Assembly: GCA_026826555.1 (NCBI GenBank) | Contig: JAKSZT010053837.1 | Location: 2,297,687 to 2,361,686 of the forward strand | Length of the DNA stretch: 64,000 nucleotides | Direction of reading: 5' to 3' | Source of the DNA: Tolypeutes matacus | Taxonomy: Eukaryota > Chordata > Mammalia > Cingulata > Chlamyphoridae | In this document: positions 1-11,609 of the stretch, in pieces | How the letters are laid out: each line of letters opens with the position of its first letter | Numbering within the stretch: the first letter of the stretch is position 1 | Program-made: the position numbers and the translations under genes | The notes under the pieces: generated by a model | Databases searched by the model: none | The model's input: the letters and a program-made list of their open reading frames with translations, nothing else | What the model was told of the DNA's origin: nothing

Positions 1-1335
1 TTAAGTGAAATATGGGGAGTGATTGTTCTTCTCATGTTCTTCTGCACACAGTAATGATCTTTTTTTTTTGCAATAAATGCAATAAATGAATGGCTGAGAG
101 ACAAGATGGTTTTACTTTGCCTCTAACTTTACCTCTCTTGGTAGCCATTTATTCTTCTAAACAGTGGGGGTCTTAGACTAGGTCACCCAATGTGCATTCC
201 TGCGCTAAAAGTCTCTGAGTCTTTGCCCTCTTCACATGTGATTCTTAGAGAGTAGCAGAACCTGGAAGCTGATTGCTGACCTAGTAGCTCCAACAGATCC
301 TGGTTATGTTGCTTCAGAGCAAGTGTGAGTAAGTGGCAGCAAGGCTGGAGGGGCGAGAGGGGAACTGAGCCCCCTATGCCCCACGGGAGAGGTAGACTTG
401 CCAAACTTATCTGGCAAAAGACTCTGCTCCCCACGTCTGGTGGAGGTTGACCTGGGTTAAACTGTCCTTTCTGAGTGAGGTCTGACCCGGGGAATCTACT
501 GTGGCTATCCTGGATAAACCTGGGATGGAAGGTTTGCAGGCAATGGAATCTGACTTCTAGCAGCACCTTTCTAGGACTAATGTTTTCACTGAAGATTAGA
601 AGAAAGCGGGGAGATTCAAATTCTACCTCAAAAGGCTGGGCCCTGTCCCTTCCTCTAAGGGTGTACAAGAACCTGGAGCTAGGTAGGGAATTGCCTCTAC
701 CCTGAAGCCTGCTTCCCACTATCGCCTTTCTCAAACTCCTGTTTGGAGGCTACACGAATCAGGGCTTGTGGTGCACCTCGCTATGCATCTGTAGGGAAAT
801 CGGGGTCATTTCCTTATTCCCACTAATAGTTTGCCTCCCTGAAACTTAATCCTGGTTCTTGCCAGGTAACTGTTAGGTGTGGTGAATGTTGTTCTTGTGT
901 TCCCAGGATTTATGCAAATTTTCATAAATCTGTGCATTATACGCTGTTTCCTTTAATTTTAGGACCAAGACAAGAATCCTGAATATTAAAGTAAAAAAAC
1001 AAAACAAACAAAAAACAACAACGAATTACCAACACACTGACAGAATATAGCTGAATTAACAGAGGTCTTTTGGGCTCTCTTGATTGTAATTTGACTAACA
1101 CTTTTAATGTGTCATTATTTAGGGGCTTTTAAAAAGTATTTTCTATATCAAGAGCTTCTATGAGGTTGTCTTACTGAATTTCCAGGTACTCTCACATAAT
1201 GTTAAAGACAAAATGGAGCTTAGAAATCACCCAGCAGTTGAAACCTTCTAGTTTAAACTTGATCTAAAATATATATAAATATAAAATTGAAATGAATTAA
1301 ATTTTACTTTTTATAATCTAACTTTAAAAAATAAT
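1..1335. other. Intergenic sequence, no gene recognised
   Basis: A 183-codon minus-strand open frame (183-734) lies here, with no recognisable domain, and the stretch holds no element I can name. From about 850 it becomes AT-rich and runs into the LINE-1. Part may be an old degraded transposon. Confidence 0.5.
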
Positions 1336-1388
1336 ATTCCATAATAAGAGACAATCCATCAGTAAGGAGTAACAGTCATAAATATTTA

Positions 1389-1590
1389 TTTATTTTTTTT
1401 TTTTAATTTTTTTTTTTTTTATGATTTTATTTATTTACTCATTTATCCCCCCCTTGCTGCTTGTGCTCGCTGGGTCAGCCAACCACGCCGTGCAGGCGGG
1501 CCCGCCCTCACCAGGAGGCCTCGGGAACCGAACCCGGGGCCTCCCATATGGTAAACGGGAGCCCTACTGATTGAGCCACAGCCGCTTCCC
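1389..1590 (-). mobile_element. DAS-type SINE, CGGCTG form
   Basis: tRNA-derived SINE in reverse orientation: a T-rich end, a CCCCCC block, then the complement of the tRNA-like head ending GCCGCTTCCC. It is flanked by a 15-bp TSD, agtcataaatattta, at 1374-1388 and 1591-1605, inside LINE-1 ORF2. Confidence 0.93.
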
Positions 1591-3073
1591 AGTCATAAAT
1601 ATTTATGCACCTAACCAGGGTGCCCCAAAATACGTGAGGCAAACTCCAGCAAAACTGAAAGGAGAAATAGATGTTTCTACAATAATAGTTGGAGAATTCA
1701 ATGTGCCACTCACATCAATAGATAGAACAACTAGACAGAAGATCAACCAGAAAACAGAGAACTTGAACAATATGATAAACGAGCTGGACTTGACAGACAT
1801 ATACAGAACATTGCACCCCAAATTAGCAGGTTTTACATTCTTTTCAAGTGCTCATGGATCTTTCTCCAGGATAGAATACATGTTGGGCCAAACAAAGCTC
1901 TCAATAAGTTCAAGAAGACTGAAATTATACAAAGCACCTTCTCTGATCATAATGGAAAAAAGTTAGAAACCAATAATAGGTGAGAAATGGGAAAATTTGC
2001 AAATGTGTGGAGGCTAAACAACACACTCCTCAACAATCAGTGGGTCAAAGAAGAAATTGTAGGAGAAATTAGTAGATATCTCGAGACAAATGTAAACAAG
2101 AACACAACATATCAAAACTTACAAGATACAGTGAAGACAATGCTGAGAGGGAAATTTATAGCCCTAAATTAAAAAAAGAAGAAAGAGCTAAAATCAAAGA
2201 ACTAACTGAACATCTGGAGAAACTAGAAAAAGAACAGCAAACCAATCCCAAAGCAAGCAGAAAGAAAGAAATAACAAAGATTAGAGCATAAATAAATGAA
2301 ATTGAGAACAACAACAAAAAATAGAGAAAATCAATAAAACCAAAACCTGGTTCTTTGGGAAGATGAATAAAACTGACAAACCCTTAGCAAGAATAACAAA
2401 GAAAAAAAGAGAGACGATGCAAATGAAAGGGAGGAACATTACAACTGACCCTACAGAAATAAAAAGGATCACAAGAGGATATTATGAGAAACTGTATGCC
2501 AACAAATTAGACAACCTAGATGAAATGGACAAATTCCTAGAAATGCACAAACAACCTACACTGACTCTACAAGAAATAAGGAACTCAACAAACCAATCAC
2601 AAGTGAAGAGATTGAATCAGTCATCAAAAATCTTCCAACAAAGCAAAGTCCAGGACCAGATGGCTTCACAGGTGAATTCTAGCAAACATTCCAAGAAGAA
2701 TTAATACTAATCCTATTTAAACTAGTCCAAAAAATTGAAAAGGAGGGCAAATTACCCATTGAATTTTATGAAGCCAACATCACCCTAATACCAAAGCCAG
2801 ATAAAAATACTACAAGAAAAGAAAATTACAGATCAATCTCTCTAAAGAACATAGACGCAAAAATTCTCAACAAAATACTTGCAAATCAAATCAAACAGCA
2901 TATATAAACAATTATACATCACAATCGAGTGGGTTTTATTCTTGGTATGCAAGGTTCAACATAAGAAAATTAATTTAACAAATAGACAGGAAAAAACACA
3001 AGATGCAGAAAAGGCATCTGACAAAATCCAGCATCTTTTCTTGATAAAAACCACTTCAAAAGATAGGTATAAA

Positions 3074-3166
3074 GGGGGGTGGATGTGGCTCAAATGGTTG
3101 GGCATCTGTCTGCCATATGGAGGGACCTGGGTTCGATCCCCGGGACCTCCCGATAAAATTAAAAAA

Positions 3167-3206
<40 letters not shown>

Positions 3207-3531
3207 TAGAAGGAGCATGGGCTGTGTGCTGGTGAGCTGCTGGGCCCCGGGAGCCATGCAGCAAGATGATGACCCAACAAGGGAGAGACAAGACAAGATG
3301 CTCCGAAAGCTCTGAAAACCAGGAACTGAGGTGGTGCAGGTGGCAGAACACCTCTCTCCTACATCAGAGGTCTCCAGGATAAAATCCTGGTGAAGACTGG
3401 AGGAGAAGGATGAGAAGAGATGGCAGGAAACAGACACAGAGAATTGCCCAGCGAATGGACACAAAACAGCAAATGGGGAAGGGGGGGTTTAAAATGGATA
3501 AAGTAAATAAACAAATCTTTAAAAAAAAAAA
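3074..3531 (+). mobile_element. DAS-type dimeric SINE
   Basis: The first tRNA-like unit is GGATGTGGCTCAAATGG (A box) plus GGTTCGATCCC (B box). It is followed by an A-rich/(AT)n linker and a second unit with box-like sequences (GTGGTGCAGGTGGCAG; the B-like site is altered to GGATAAAATCC). The tail is AAATCTTT(A)n. TSD aaaagataggtataaa at 3058-3073 and 3532-3547, inside the LINE-1. Confidence 0.93.
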
Positions 3532-4495
3532 AAAAGATAGGTATAAAAGGAAAGTTCCTCAACAAAATAAAGGGCATATATGAAAATCCCACAGCCAATA
3601 TCATACTCAATGGGGACAGGTTGAAAGCTTTCCCTCTAAGATTGGGAACAAAACAAAGAAGTCCACTGTCACCACTTGTTATTCAACTTTGTGCTAAAAG
3701 TTCTAACTAGAGCAATTAGGCAAGAAAAAGAAATAAAAGCCATCCAAATTGGAAAAAAAAGAGGCAAACTTCCCCTATTCACAGATGACATGATCCTATA
3801 TTTAGAAAATCCTGAGACATCTACAACAAAGCTACTTGAACTAAAAAATGAGTTCAGCAAAGTGGCAGGATACAGTATCAACACGCAAAAATCAGTAGCA
3901 TTTCTATAGACTAGTAATGAACAAGCTGAGGAGGAAATCAAGAAAAAAATTCCATTTACAATAGCAACAAAAACACTCAAATATCTAGGAATTAATTTAA
4001 CCAGGAATGTAAAGGATCTGTATTCATAAAACTACAAAACACTGCTAAAAGAAACCAAAGAAGACCGAAACAAACAAATGGAAGGACATTCCGTATTCAT
4101 GGATTGGAAGACTAAGCATCGTGAAGATGTCAATTCTACCCAAACTGATTTATAGATTCAATGCAATACCAATCAAAATTCCAACATTCTACTTGACAGA
4201 AATAGAAAAGTCAATTACCAAATTTATTTGGAAGAGAAAAGGATCCTGAACAGCCAAAAACATCCCAAAAAAAGTAGAGCAAAGTCGGAGGACTCATGCT
4301 TCCTGATCTTGAATTATATTATAAAGCTACAGTGCTCAAAACAGCATGGTATTGGCATAAAAATAGACACACTGATCAATGGAATTGAATGGAGAATTCA
4401 GAAATAGACCCTCACCTCTATGATCAACTGGTTTTCGATAAGCCTACTAAGTCTACTTTTCTGGGACAGAATAGTATCTTTAATAAATGGTGCTG

Positions 4496-4696
4496 CGGGA
4501 AGCGGCTGTGGCTCAATCAGTGGGGCTCCCGTTTGCCATATGGGAGGCCCTGGGTTCGGTTCCCGGGGCCTCCTGGTGGGGGCGGGCCCGCCCGCACGGT
4601 GTGGTTGGCTGACCCAGCGAGCACGGGCAGCAAGGGGGGGAGGAATGGATAAATAAATAAAATCTTTAAAAAAATAAATAAATAAATAAATAAATA
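4496..4696 (+). mobile_element. DAS-type SINE, CGGCTG form
   Basis: The head GGGAAGCGGCTGTGGCTCAA, a B-box-like GGTTCGGTTCCC and a (AAATA)n tail are all present. TSD aataaatggtgctg at 4482-4495 and 4697-4710 within LINE-1 ORF2. Confidence 0.93.
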
Positions 4697-5932
4697 AATA
4701 AATGGTGCTGGGAGAACTGGATATCTATAACCAAAAGAATGAAAGAAGACCCCTATCTCACTCCCTATACAAGAATCAACTCAAAATGGATCAAAGACCT
4801 AAACATAAAAGCCAGGACCACAAAACTCCTAGAAGATAATATAGGGAAATACCTACAAGAACTTGTATTAAGTGGGGGTCTCTTAAACTTTATACCCAAA
4901 GCACAAGCAATGAAAGAAAAAATGGATAAAAGGGATCTCCTCAAAATTAAATACTTTTGCACTTCACAGGACTTTGTCAAAAGAGTGAAAAGCAACCTAC
5001 TCAATGGGAGAAAATATTTGGAAACCACATTTCCAATAAGGGTTTGATCACCATGTTATATAAAGAGATCATACAACTCAATGGTAAAAAGACAAGCAAC
5101 CCAATTTAAAAATTGGGCAAAAAACTTGAACAGACATTTTTCCAAAGAAGAAATACAAATGGCAAAAAAAATAAAAAACATGAAAAAATGCTCAGCATCA
5201 CTGGCTATTAGGGAAATGCAAATCAAAGCCGCAACGAGATATCATTTCACACCTACTGGAGCGGCCACTATTAATAAAATGGAAAACCACAAGTGTTGGA
5301 GAAGATGTAGAGAGATAGGAACACTTATCCACTGCTGGTAGGAATGTAGAATGGTACAGCCACTGTGGAAGTCTGTTTGGCAGCTCCTAAAGAAGTTAGA
5401 TATAGATCTACCATGTGACCTGGCAATATTGATACTAGGTATATACCCAGAAGAACTGGGAGCAGTCATATAAACAGACATCTGCACACCAATGTTCATA
5501 GAGACATTATTCACAATTGCCAAAAGCTGGAAACAACCCAGGTGTCCATCAACTGAGGAATGGATAAACAAACTGTGATATATACACACAATGGAATATT
5601 ATTCAGCTGTCAGAAAAAATGAAGTCGTGAAGCATATGACAACATGGATGAATCTGGAGGACATTATGTTGAGTGAAGCGGGTCAGGCACAGAAGGACAA
5701 ATACTGTATGACTTCACCATCATGAACTAAACATAATGAGCAAACTCATGGAGTTAATAGCTAGAATATAAGTCATCAGAGAAAAGAATGTGGTTAGAGA
5801 ATGTTAAGCTGAGGTTTAAGCTGTACAGAATTGGTAAACAGTTGTTTGGAAATGAATAGAAATGGTGAAAACACATAATAGGATTTGTAATTAGTAGCAC
5901 TAACATATGGGTATGATAGTGGTTTGCTTTTT

Positions 5933-6088
5933 GCTAGCCACTGAGCCACATCGGCTCCCCTGAGTTGGTTTCTTCGTTTGTTTTACTTGTTTTTTGTTTG
6001 TTTGTTTCTAGGAGGCACTGGGAACGGAACCCGGGACCTCCCACGTGGGAAGCAGGCTCAACGCTTTGAGCCACATCTGCTGCCAAAA
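5933..6088 (-). mobile_element. DAS-type SINE, divergent, reverse orientation
   Basis: The sequence contains the complement of two tRNA-like heads: GAGCCACATCGGCTCCC near 5943, and a fuller unit with GGAACGGAACCC and GAGCCACATCTGCTGCC at 6010-6088. It was probably a two-unit copy with an internal deletion. No clean TSD is seen. Confidence 0.75.
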
Positions 6089-6389
6089 ATGCTCTAATAT
6101 AGACTGAAGTGATGAATGTACAACTCGATGATTATACCAAATGCCATTGATTGTACATTTTAGATAAACTGTATGATTTATGAAAAAAAAAATAGGGTGG
6201 GTTGGGGGAAAAACACACCAAAAATAAGATACGGACTATAGTTAGTAACACTTTGATGATATTCTTTCATAATTTGTTACAAATGTTTCACAACAATGCA
6301 AGGTGTTTGTGGTGGGGTGAGGTATGGGAGCCCTGTATGATGTAGCAAGGCTGGATGGGTTGGCCACTCATGTGTTCATCTGCATTGTC

Positions 6390-6720
6390 AAGAAAAGAGC
6401 AAGAGACTTGCAGTTAGAGGACCTGAGTTTGAATGCCAGCTCTGTCACATTCCAGCTAAAGGATCTTGGGCAAATCACATAATTTTTTTTTTTTTTACCG
6501 GGAGGTACCGGGATCGAACCCCGGTCTCTCCATATGGTAGACGGACGCCGAACCTCTTGAGCCACATCCGTTTCCCAAATCACATAATTTTTGAGCCCCA
6601 GTTTCCTGATATGGAAAACAGGGATGATAATAACTATATCACAGAATTGTTGAGAAGACAAAATGAGATAATGCATGTAAAATTATTGAACAATCAGTTA
6701 TTATTTGCAGCTCTTATTAA
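6390..6720 (+). repeat. MIR element split by a SINE
   Basis: A typical MIR body is readable (gagtttgaatgccagctctg, tcttgggcaaatcac, cagtttcctgatatgg, aatgagataatgcatg). It is interrupted at 6488-6576 by a reverse DAS SINE. Confidence 0.85.
6488..6576 (-). mobile_element. DAS-type SINE, short GGATGTGG form
   Basis: A poly(T) end is followed by the complement of one tRNA-like unit (GGGATCGAACCCC; GAGCCACATCCG). It sits in a MIR and duplicates aaatcacataattttt on both sides. This monomer ends right after the tRNA-like head, lacking the second unit of the dimeric form. Confidence 0.92.
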
Positions 6721-6754
6721 CTAGGATATAAAAATGAACACCAATCTTGTATGT

Positions 6755-7950
6755 AGGCCCTTTATTGTTTAAATGAAAACATTTTTAAAATGTGCTGGTC
6801 CTAGATTTGAGCTAATGGAGACCTAGGAACCAGAAAAAAAAAAAAAATCCTGAATTATCACAGGCAAGGAAGAGTTTGAGCTTGGCTGGGGTATGGTGAT
6901 GTGACCTGGAGAGAGAAGGGGGAGGCTCTGACTGGAAAAATGGTCTCACATCTGAGACTCCAGGAGACAGAAGGAGGTGGCCCTAACCCTTGCTGTCCTA
7001 GTGTACAGGGAGAGCATTTGGCTGGGCAGACAAATGTCTCTGAATTGCAGAGCACAGAGAAATGCCAATCGTCATTTCTCCCTTTGGCATTTTCTGGGCA
7101 TCCCTAGCAAGGGCATCTGCTCATTTGCTTATATTTAACTCAAAGCAGGGAAGTAAACATCCTAGACACAGTCTAGATGGGACACAGATGTGAGGAAAAC
7201 ATCACGTTGACCTCAAAATTTTCTCACCAATGGCTTAGGTCAAGGATGGGTGAAAACATAGAGAGAGAATGAGAGAGAAGGGAGGAGGGAAAGAGGAAGG
7301 AAGGCAGGGAGGGAAGGAGGGAGGGAGGGAAAGATTAGGCAACTCTGTAAACTATCTTTCCTTAGGAATCCAGGCTAAAATCCAATCACAGAAGGCTGCC
7401 CAGCAAATTCTAAAATATGGCATGATTTCCATAGCAGATCTGAACATGGACTGGATTACTTGGAAGAAAATTATGTGAAAATATATACAATATTACCCTT
7501 TCCCAAATGTTGCTCAGTAGGATAAATACAAGGCTCTGAAATGTGTGACACTGGGGATTTCATTTGTAACTCAAAATTACAAAAATTCATTTTTCAAGGA
7601 GAAAAAAAAGAATAAAATTAGGTGGAATCATTAATCAAAGACTATGTGTATGGTTTATACTTTTTGGACGTAATAGTAAATAAAAAGTAGAAAAGCATTT
7701 TCTTTTTAATACATGTAACTAATATATTAAAAGGATTGTCAGCTACAGTTCAAAGCAAATGCTTCCTCTAAAAGAAGAAGCAACTAAAATTTAAAAACCA
7801 CAAAATTATAATCAACAAATGAACACATTTTACAAAATAAAACATTTCCCTCAGAAAGTTGAGTGAAAAAATATGTAAATAGCTTCAGTTTTTATAATTA
7901 AAGGTTTTTAATCTCTGGCATATAACAGTAATTGAAAGAATTCTGAGAAA
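6755..7950 (-). other. GPR19: Probable GPR19 3' UTR with candidate poly(A) signals
   Basis: The AT-rich sequence after the GPR19 stop contains no other gene. On the minus strand, ATTAAA-type hexamers occur near 7905 and 7705, and a canonical AATAAA at 6761-6766. Past 6761 a MIR repeat begins, which fits an end of the transcript near there. A purine-rich GA/GGAGG microsatellite sits at 7262-7331. Which signal is used cannot be decided from sequence alone. Confidence 0.45.
7262..7331. repeat. GA/GGGA simple repeat
   Basis: A 70-base purine run of GAGA and GGAGG units, with the complementary CT-rich run on the GPR19-sense strand. Short open frames here are low-complexity artefacts. Confidence 0.85.
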
Positions 7951-9198
7951 CTAGACAAAAGTATTTGGTGGATTTGAATTAATGGGCCAGGCAAGCTTTT
8001 TTTCCTTGGCTTCTCTATCAAATGAATCATAGATTGAGTCTTTGGTTATAGTTCTGGCTGTGGGAGGGATTTCTGAAATGCCAACATAGTTTTTTTTGGC
8101 CATTCTTGAACTGGTTGTGATTGTATAGGCATTGCTTCTATAACATTTCATCGAGGACATGCAAAAAGTCTCTTTCATCCCTCTCCTGAAATTGGCATTA
8201 TAAATTGAATACAGAGTAGGCTTAGAGGCTGAAGAACTAAAGGATATCCACGTGATAGCTGTGAAGACAAGGGAACTTTTCCTATAGTCTTGTTCATGGG
8301 GGTGCCATAGCTGAGCTACATGAAAAGGCAGCCAGGAAAGCAAAAACAATAGATTTAAAATGAGGAACATCTTGATGGTTTTCACTTTTGTCCTTGGGAC
8401 AATGTTCATTGTCCTCCTCACTGTTCGGCCATCAGTGCCTATTCTCCAAATATATTTTATAACCTTTTGGTAAAATAAGATTATGAGAACAGATGGAATC
8501 ACAAAGCCCACCAACAAGTGGATGACGGTGTAGGCAGTTCCTTCCCAAGAGGAAGGGAAGAAATAATTACAATGATTGTCCCAATTGGAGCCGTAGAAAA
8601 AGAACACAGGAGTCACAAAGGCTGCATCAAAGATCCACGAGGCCGCAATCATTTTCTTGGCTTTTTCTCTGGACACCTTGAAGCTCAGAGGATAGACAAT
8701 GGTGTAGAACCGATCAATGCAGATGGAGAGGAGAACATAGATCTGGACGCCTGGGGTGAGGTACTGAAAGTATCTCACCACCTTGCACATTGCACTACCT
8801 AGTGTCCACCTTCCAGCAGTGAACTGAAGCAGGACAAAAGGTGTGCTGGCAACACTGATGAGAAGGTCAGCACATGCCATGGAGACCACAAAGTAGTTGG
8901 TGGTGGATTGAGTCCTCCTGCTCCTATGGATGACCAAACAAACCAGGGAATTGCCAAAGACAGAGAACAACCACAGGGTCCCAAAGAAAATGCTGGCTGT
9001 GGCCACTTCCCCAGGTTTCAGTCCATATTGCAGGTCTGTTCTGTTGTTCTGCCAACTATGCTCCTCATAGGTTTCCATCAGGTCATGGCTTGACAGAGGA
9101 ATGGCTGTCTCAGTGCAACTGTGGTTTTGGAGGGACACCAGAAGTGTAGGAACAACCAAAGAAGGCTTGCTGTTATCCATTCTTTGAGCAAAAACCAT
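7951..9198 (-). CDS. GPR19: GPR19, orphan class A G-protein-coupled receptor, complete coding exon
   Basis: Seven-transmembrane receptor at the plasma membrane; an orphan receptor, for which adropin has been proposed as ligand but is disputed. The reading frame gives 415 residues without introns, the length I recall for human GPR19. Two N-glycosylation sequons precede TM1 (N25-H-S and N52-R-T). TM1 carries GN at 82-83, TM2 has D111, and C138 (top of TM3) can pair with C210 in ECL2. The TM3 motif is DRF (162-164) rather than DRY. TM6 has SWLP (288-291), and TM7 has KPTLY (326-330) in place of NPxxY. The C-terminal tail is long and Ser/Thr rich. The frame stays open 43 codons further upstream to 9327, but a polypyrimidine tract and AG at 9221-9226 mark a splice acceptor, so the ATG at 9196-9198 is the start. 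It has A at -3 and G at +4. A second in-frame ATG is at codon 7. No frameshift or stop is present, so the gene looks functional. Confidence 0.97.
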   Translation of the reverse strand: MVFAQRMDNSKPSLVVPTLLVSLQNHSCTETAIPLSSHDLMETYEEHSWQNNRTDLQYGLKPGEVATASIFFGTLWLFSVFGNSLVCLVIHRSRRTQSTTNYFVVSMACADLLISVASTPFVLLQFTAGRWTLGSAMCKVVRYFQYLTPGVQIYVLLSICIDRFYTIVYPLSFKVSREKAKKMIAASWIFDAAFVTPVFFFYGSNWDNHCNYFFPSSWEGTAYTVIHLLVGFVIPSVLIILFYQKVIKYIWRIGTDGRTVRRTMNIVPRTKVKTIKMFLILNLLFLLSWLPFHVAQLWHPHEQDYRKSSLVFTAITWISFSSSASKPTLYSIYNANFRRGMKETFCMSSMKCYRSNAYTITTSSRMAKKNYVGISEIPPTARTITKDSIYDSFDREAKEKKLAWPINSNPPNTFV

Positions 9199-9220
9199 AT
9201 TCACTGTTTTCCTCTTAGCT
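9199..9220 (-). other. GPR19: 5' UTR part of the GPR19 coding exon
   Basis: On the minus strand a pyrimidine-rich run ending in ATCCAG (9226-9221) is followed by a short leader and then the GPR19 ATG. The exon therefore probably starts at 9220 and carries about 22 bases of 5' UTR. The remaining 5' UTR exons must lie at higher coordinates; I could not pinpoint them. Confidence 0.75.
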
Positions 9221-9240
9221 CTGGATAAGAAAAGAAGAAT
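9221..9240 (-). other. splice acceptor of the GPR19 coding exon
   Basis: The reverse strand reads a T/C-rich tract followed by CAG at the exon edge. This explains why the open frame above the true ATG is not coding. Confidence 0.75.
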
Positions 9241-10743
9241 GAGGCCTCCTGTTAAAATGGTGTTATATAGATTGATTCCTGAGGCTAATGACCTTATTCG
9301 ACACTTAGAATGCTTATCATATGGCAATGAGTGGACTTGTGCAATGGCAGGTAAACAAGACTACATCTTATATCCATCCAGAAAAAAAACTCTGGCTCCC
9401 ATTTCTCTTTCATTTTAGGAGCTGTTTTAGCTGATCCCAGTTCAGGCTTTGTCCGGCCTCAAACTCTCTTCCAGAACCCTTAGTCAAATGTGGTAGACCT
9501 CATACCACATTCAACTCCTAAACATAGCCTCATTCCCTTCATTCACTGAGGATCACAGAGGGTTAAGGAGCTCAAATCTAACAAACAAATGACTGTTGGA
9601 ATTCTGGGCAAGTATGTGAGAAGTTCCTGAATGTCTTAACACTGAAGTAATGAGGCTGTAAGAGAGAAAACTTGGGCAAATAGAAACACAGATGCCAGCT
9701 ATGGAAATAGCCAACAGGAGTCTGTGAATGCAGACTGACAATCATTGCAGAATTTCTATCCATTATGGTAGCACATAGACAATCATAACCTTACTACACA
9801 AGCCAAAAGTAGCTCCTAATTTAATGACATCTAAAAATAACTTGCTTTTTCCAAAAGATTATGTAGTTCATGTACATAATATCAGTGACATCTGTTTTGA
9901 TGCTATTCTGTTGTTACTGTTTCATAAAATAACATATTGTCTGAAAAGCATATAAGATGACTTCTAAAGGATGTCAACAGGTTACTAGAGACCCTATGGC
10001 AGACAAGAAGACTATTAAAAACAACCAAGTATAACTGTGAATATTACTCAACTTTTTAGAAGGCTATGATACTTAATATAAAAGTTAGCCTTTTTTATCC
10101 TTTTTTGTATTATTCAGTAAGAAATAAGTTACACCTTTTAATAGGTAAAAAGATTGCACAACTGAAATTGAGGTGATTTTGGTCACAGCCTGTTTGTTAG
10201 AATTTAATTTGTTCTGAATATTAAGAAAAAAAAAAAAAAAAGAAGAAGAAGAAGCATAGCAATTTTATGGTTATTAAGGTAAGAGTTAAGGATAAACAGA
10301 TATTTTCAAAATTTTACCTACTAAAAGTAAAAAGCCCATGGGGGTAACTGCCTCCGTATTGTTTCTCTTCTACCTGGCCTGTGAGATGTCCTCTAGTAGC
10401 AGGCTCTCACAGGGACTGGTTTCCCTCTGGGGGAGCTCCTGGGAAAACATCTCACAAAGAAAGGTTCTTAAGGTTAGAGGTGGAGTTAAAGAGCTTTTAA
10501 TGACCCATTTCTCCTTGAAGGATTTTTGCACTAATTTTTGGTAGGGGGAGCAGTGCTAATATCTATTATCTTCATGAGAAACCACATTCTACAAAAGCCT
10601 GGAGCTCAGGGCAACATACCATTTCCATAAGTTACCTTCAGGCTCCTTTGTCCATGACACAGACCTACTTAAGATCTCAAAGAAAATGTAAGATAATTTG
10701 ACATTTTAATTACTGAAAGACCTTTAGGACTCAGATACTAGAC
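9241..10743. other. GPR19 intron, no feature recognised
   Basis: Unique AT-rich intronic sequence with an (A)n(GAA)n run at 10226-10253. Open frames are short and unconvincing. Confidence 0.5.
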
Positions 10744-11081
10744 TACAGGCATAACTTGGAGATATTGCGGGTTTGGCTCCAGACCTCCACAATAAAGTGA
10801 CTATCACAGTAAGGCTAGACGATTTTTTGGTTTCCCAGTACATATAAAAGTTATGTTCATACTACACTGTAGTCTATTAAGTGTCCAAAGCAGTATGTGT
10901 AAGAAAACAATGTGCATATTTTAATTAAATTATGACACAAAGACATGAAGTAAGCACATGTTGTTGGAAAAATGGTACTGATAGACTTGCTCAATGCAGG
11001 TCACAAACCTTCAATTTGTAAAAACTGCAATATTTACCAAACACAGTAAAGCAAAGTACAATGAAACAAGGTGTGCCTGTA
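10744..11081. mobile_element. Tigger/MER2-type mariner MITE
   Basis: An internally deleted Tigger-like DNA transposon. Its ends are imperfect inverted repeats (acaggcataacttggagat at the left; the complement of aacaaggtgtgcctgt at the right) bounded by TA dinucleotides. The interior, with ggtttcccagtacatataaaag, matches the Tigger1 terminal regions I recall. No transposase remains. Confidence 0.82.
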
Positions 11082-11089
11082 CAGGTTAC

Positions 11090-11300
11090 CCGGGGCTGGG
11101 TGGGGTGGGCAATGGGGAGTTCATGTTTCATTGGCCCAGAGTTTCTGTTTGGAGTGATTCAAAAGTTTTGATGATGGATGGTGGTAATGTTGGCACAACA
11201 CTGAGAATGTTATTAACACCACTGAATTGCATATCTGGAAGTAGACAAAATGGGAAATTTTAGGTTATATATATGTTACCAGAAGGAAAAAAAAAAGACC
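11090..11300 (+). repeat. LINE-1 3' UTR fragment
   Basis: Typical old L1 3' end: gatggtggtaatgttggcacaac and ccactgaattgcatat, followed by a short A-run at 11287. Confidence 0.6.
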
Positions 11301-11609
11301 TTTAAAGCATAGCTGTCCAATTAGTGGCCATTTGTAAGATCAGAAACCATATTTTCCATATAACAAACCAAGATACACATAGAACATGAGATCTGAAACT
11401 GCTCTAGAAAATCTGGAATGTATGATCCTAGAAAATTGAAATGTCAACTTCTAAAAACCAAAATAATCTTTTCACCAACATATGCATAAAACCTACAAAA
11501 TTCTATTTTTTAAAAAGTTGTTTTGTTTTTTTTTTAATTTTAATTTTTAAGATTTAAAGTTTAAAACTAAAACATGCAAGCAATTTTCCCAGGCAGAAAA
11601 AACTGTTCT

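Larger units (their letters stand above)
1336..6360 (+). mobile_element. 5'-truncated LINE-1 with decayed ORF2 and 3' UTR
   Basis: LINE-1 on the plus strand. ORF2 endonuclease motifs are readable from 1603 (NIYAPN, IVGEFN, LDLTDIYRT, TFFSSAHGSFSRIEYMLG). Reverse transcriptase follows around 2640-3910, with FTDDMILY at about 3780 for the usual FADDMILY, then the C-terminal part to about 5700. The 3' UTR ends near 6350 with an A-run at about 6183 inside it. ORF2 is split by many stops and frameshifts, and ORF1 and the 5' UTR are missing. Four SINEs have inserted into it. It supplied the enzyme type that mobilised the SINEs, but this copy is dead. Confidence 0.93.

Noticed and set aside
183..734. 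183-codon minus-strand open frame
   Set aside because: No recognisable domain, overlapping frames on the other strand, and no splice or promoter context. Likely chance in unique or repeat-derived sequence.
3074..3160. tRNA genes suggested by A and B boxes at many sites
   Set aside because: All belong to SINE heads with poly(A) tails and TSDs. None has an intact cloverleaf and terminator.
9199..9327. 43-codon N-terminal extension of GPR19
   Set aside because: A splice acceptor lies within it, and the downstream ATG gives the 415-residue length expected for the family.
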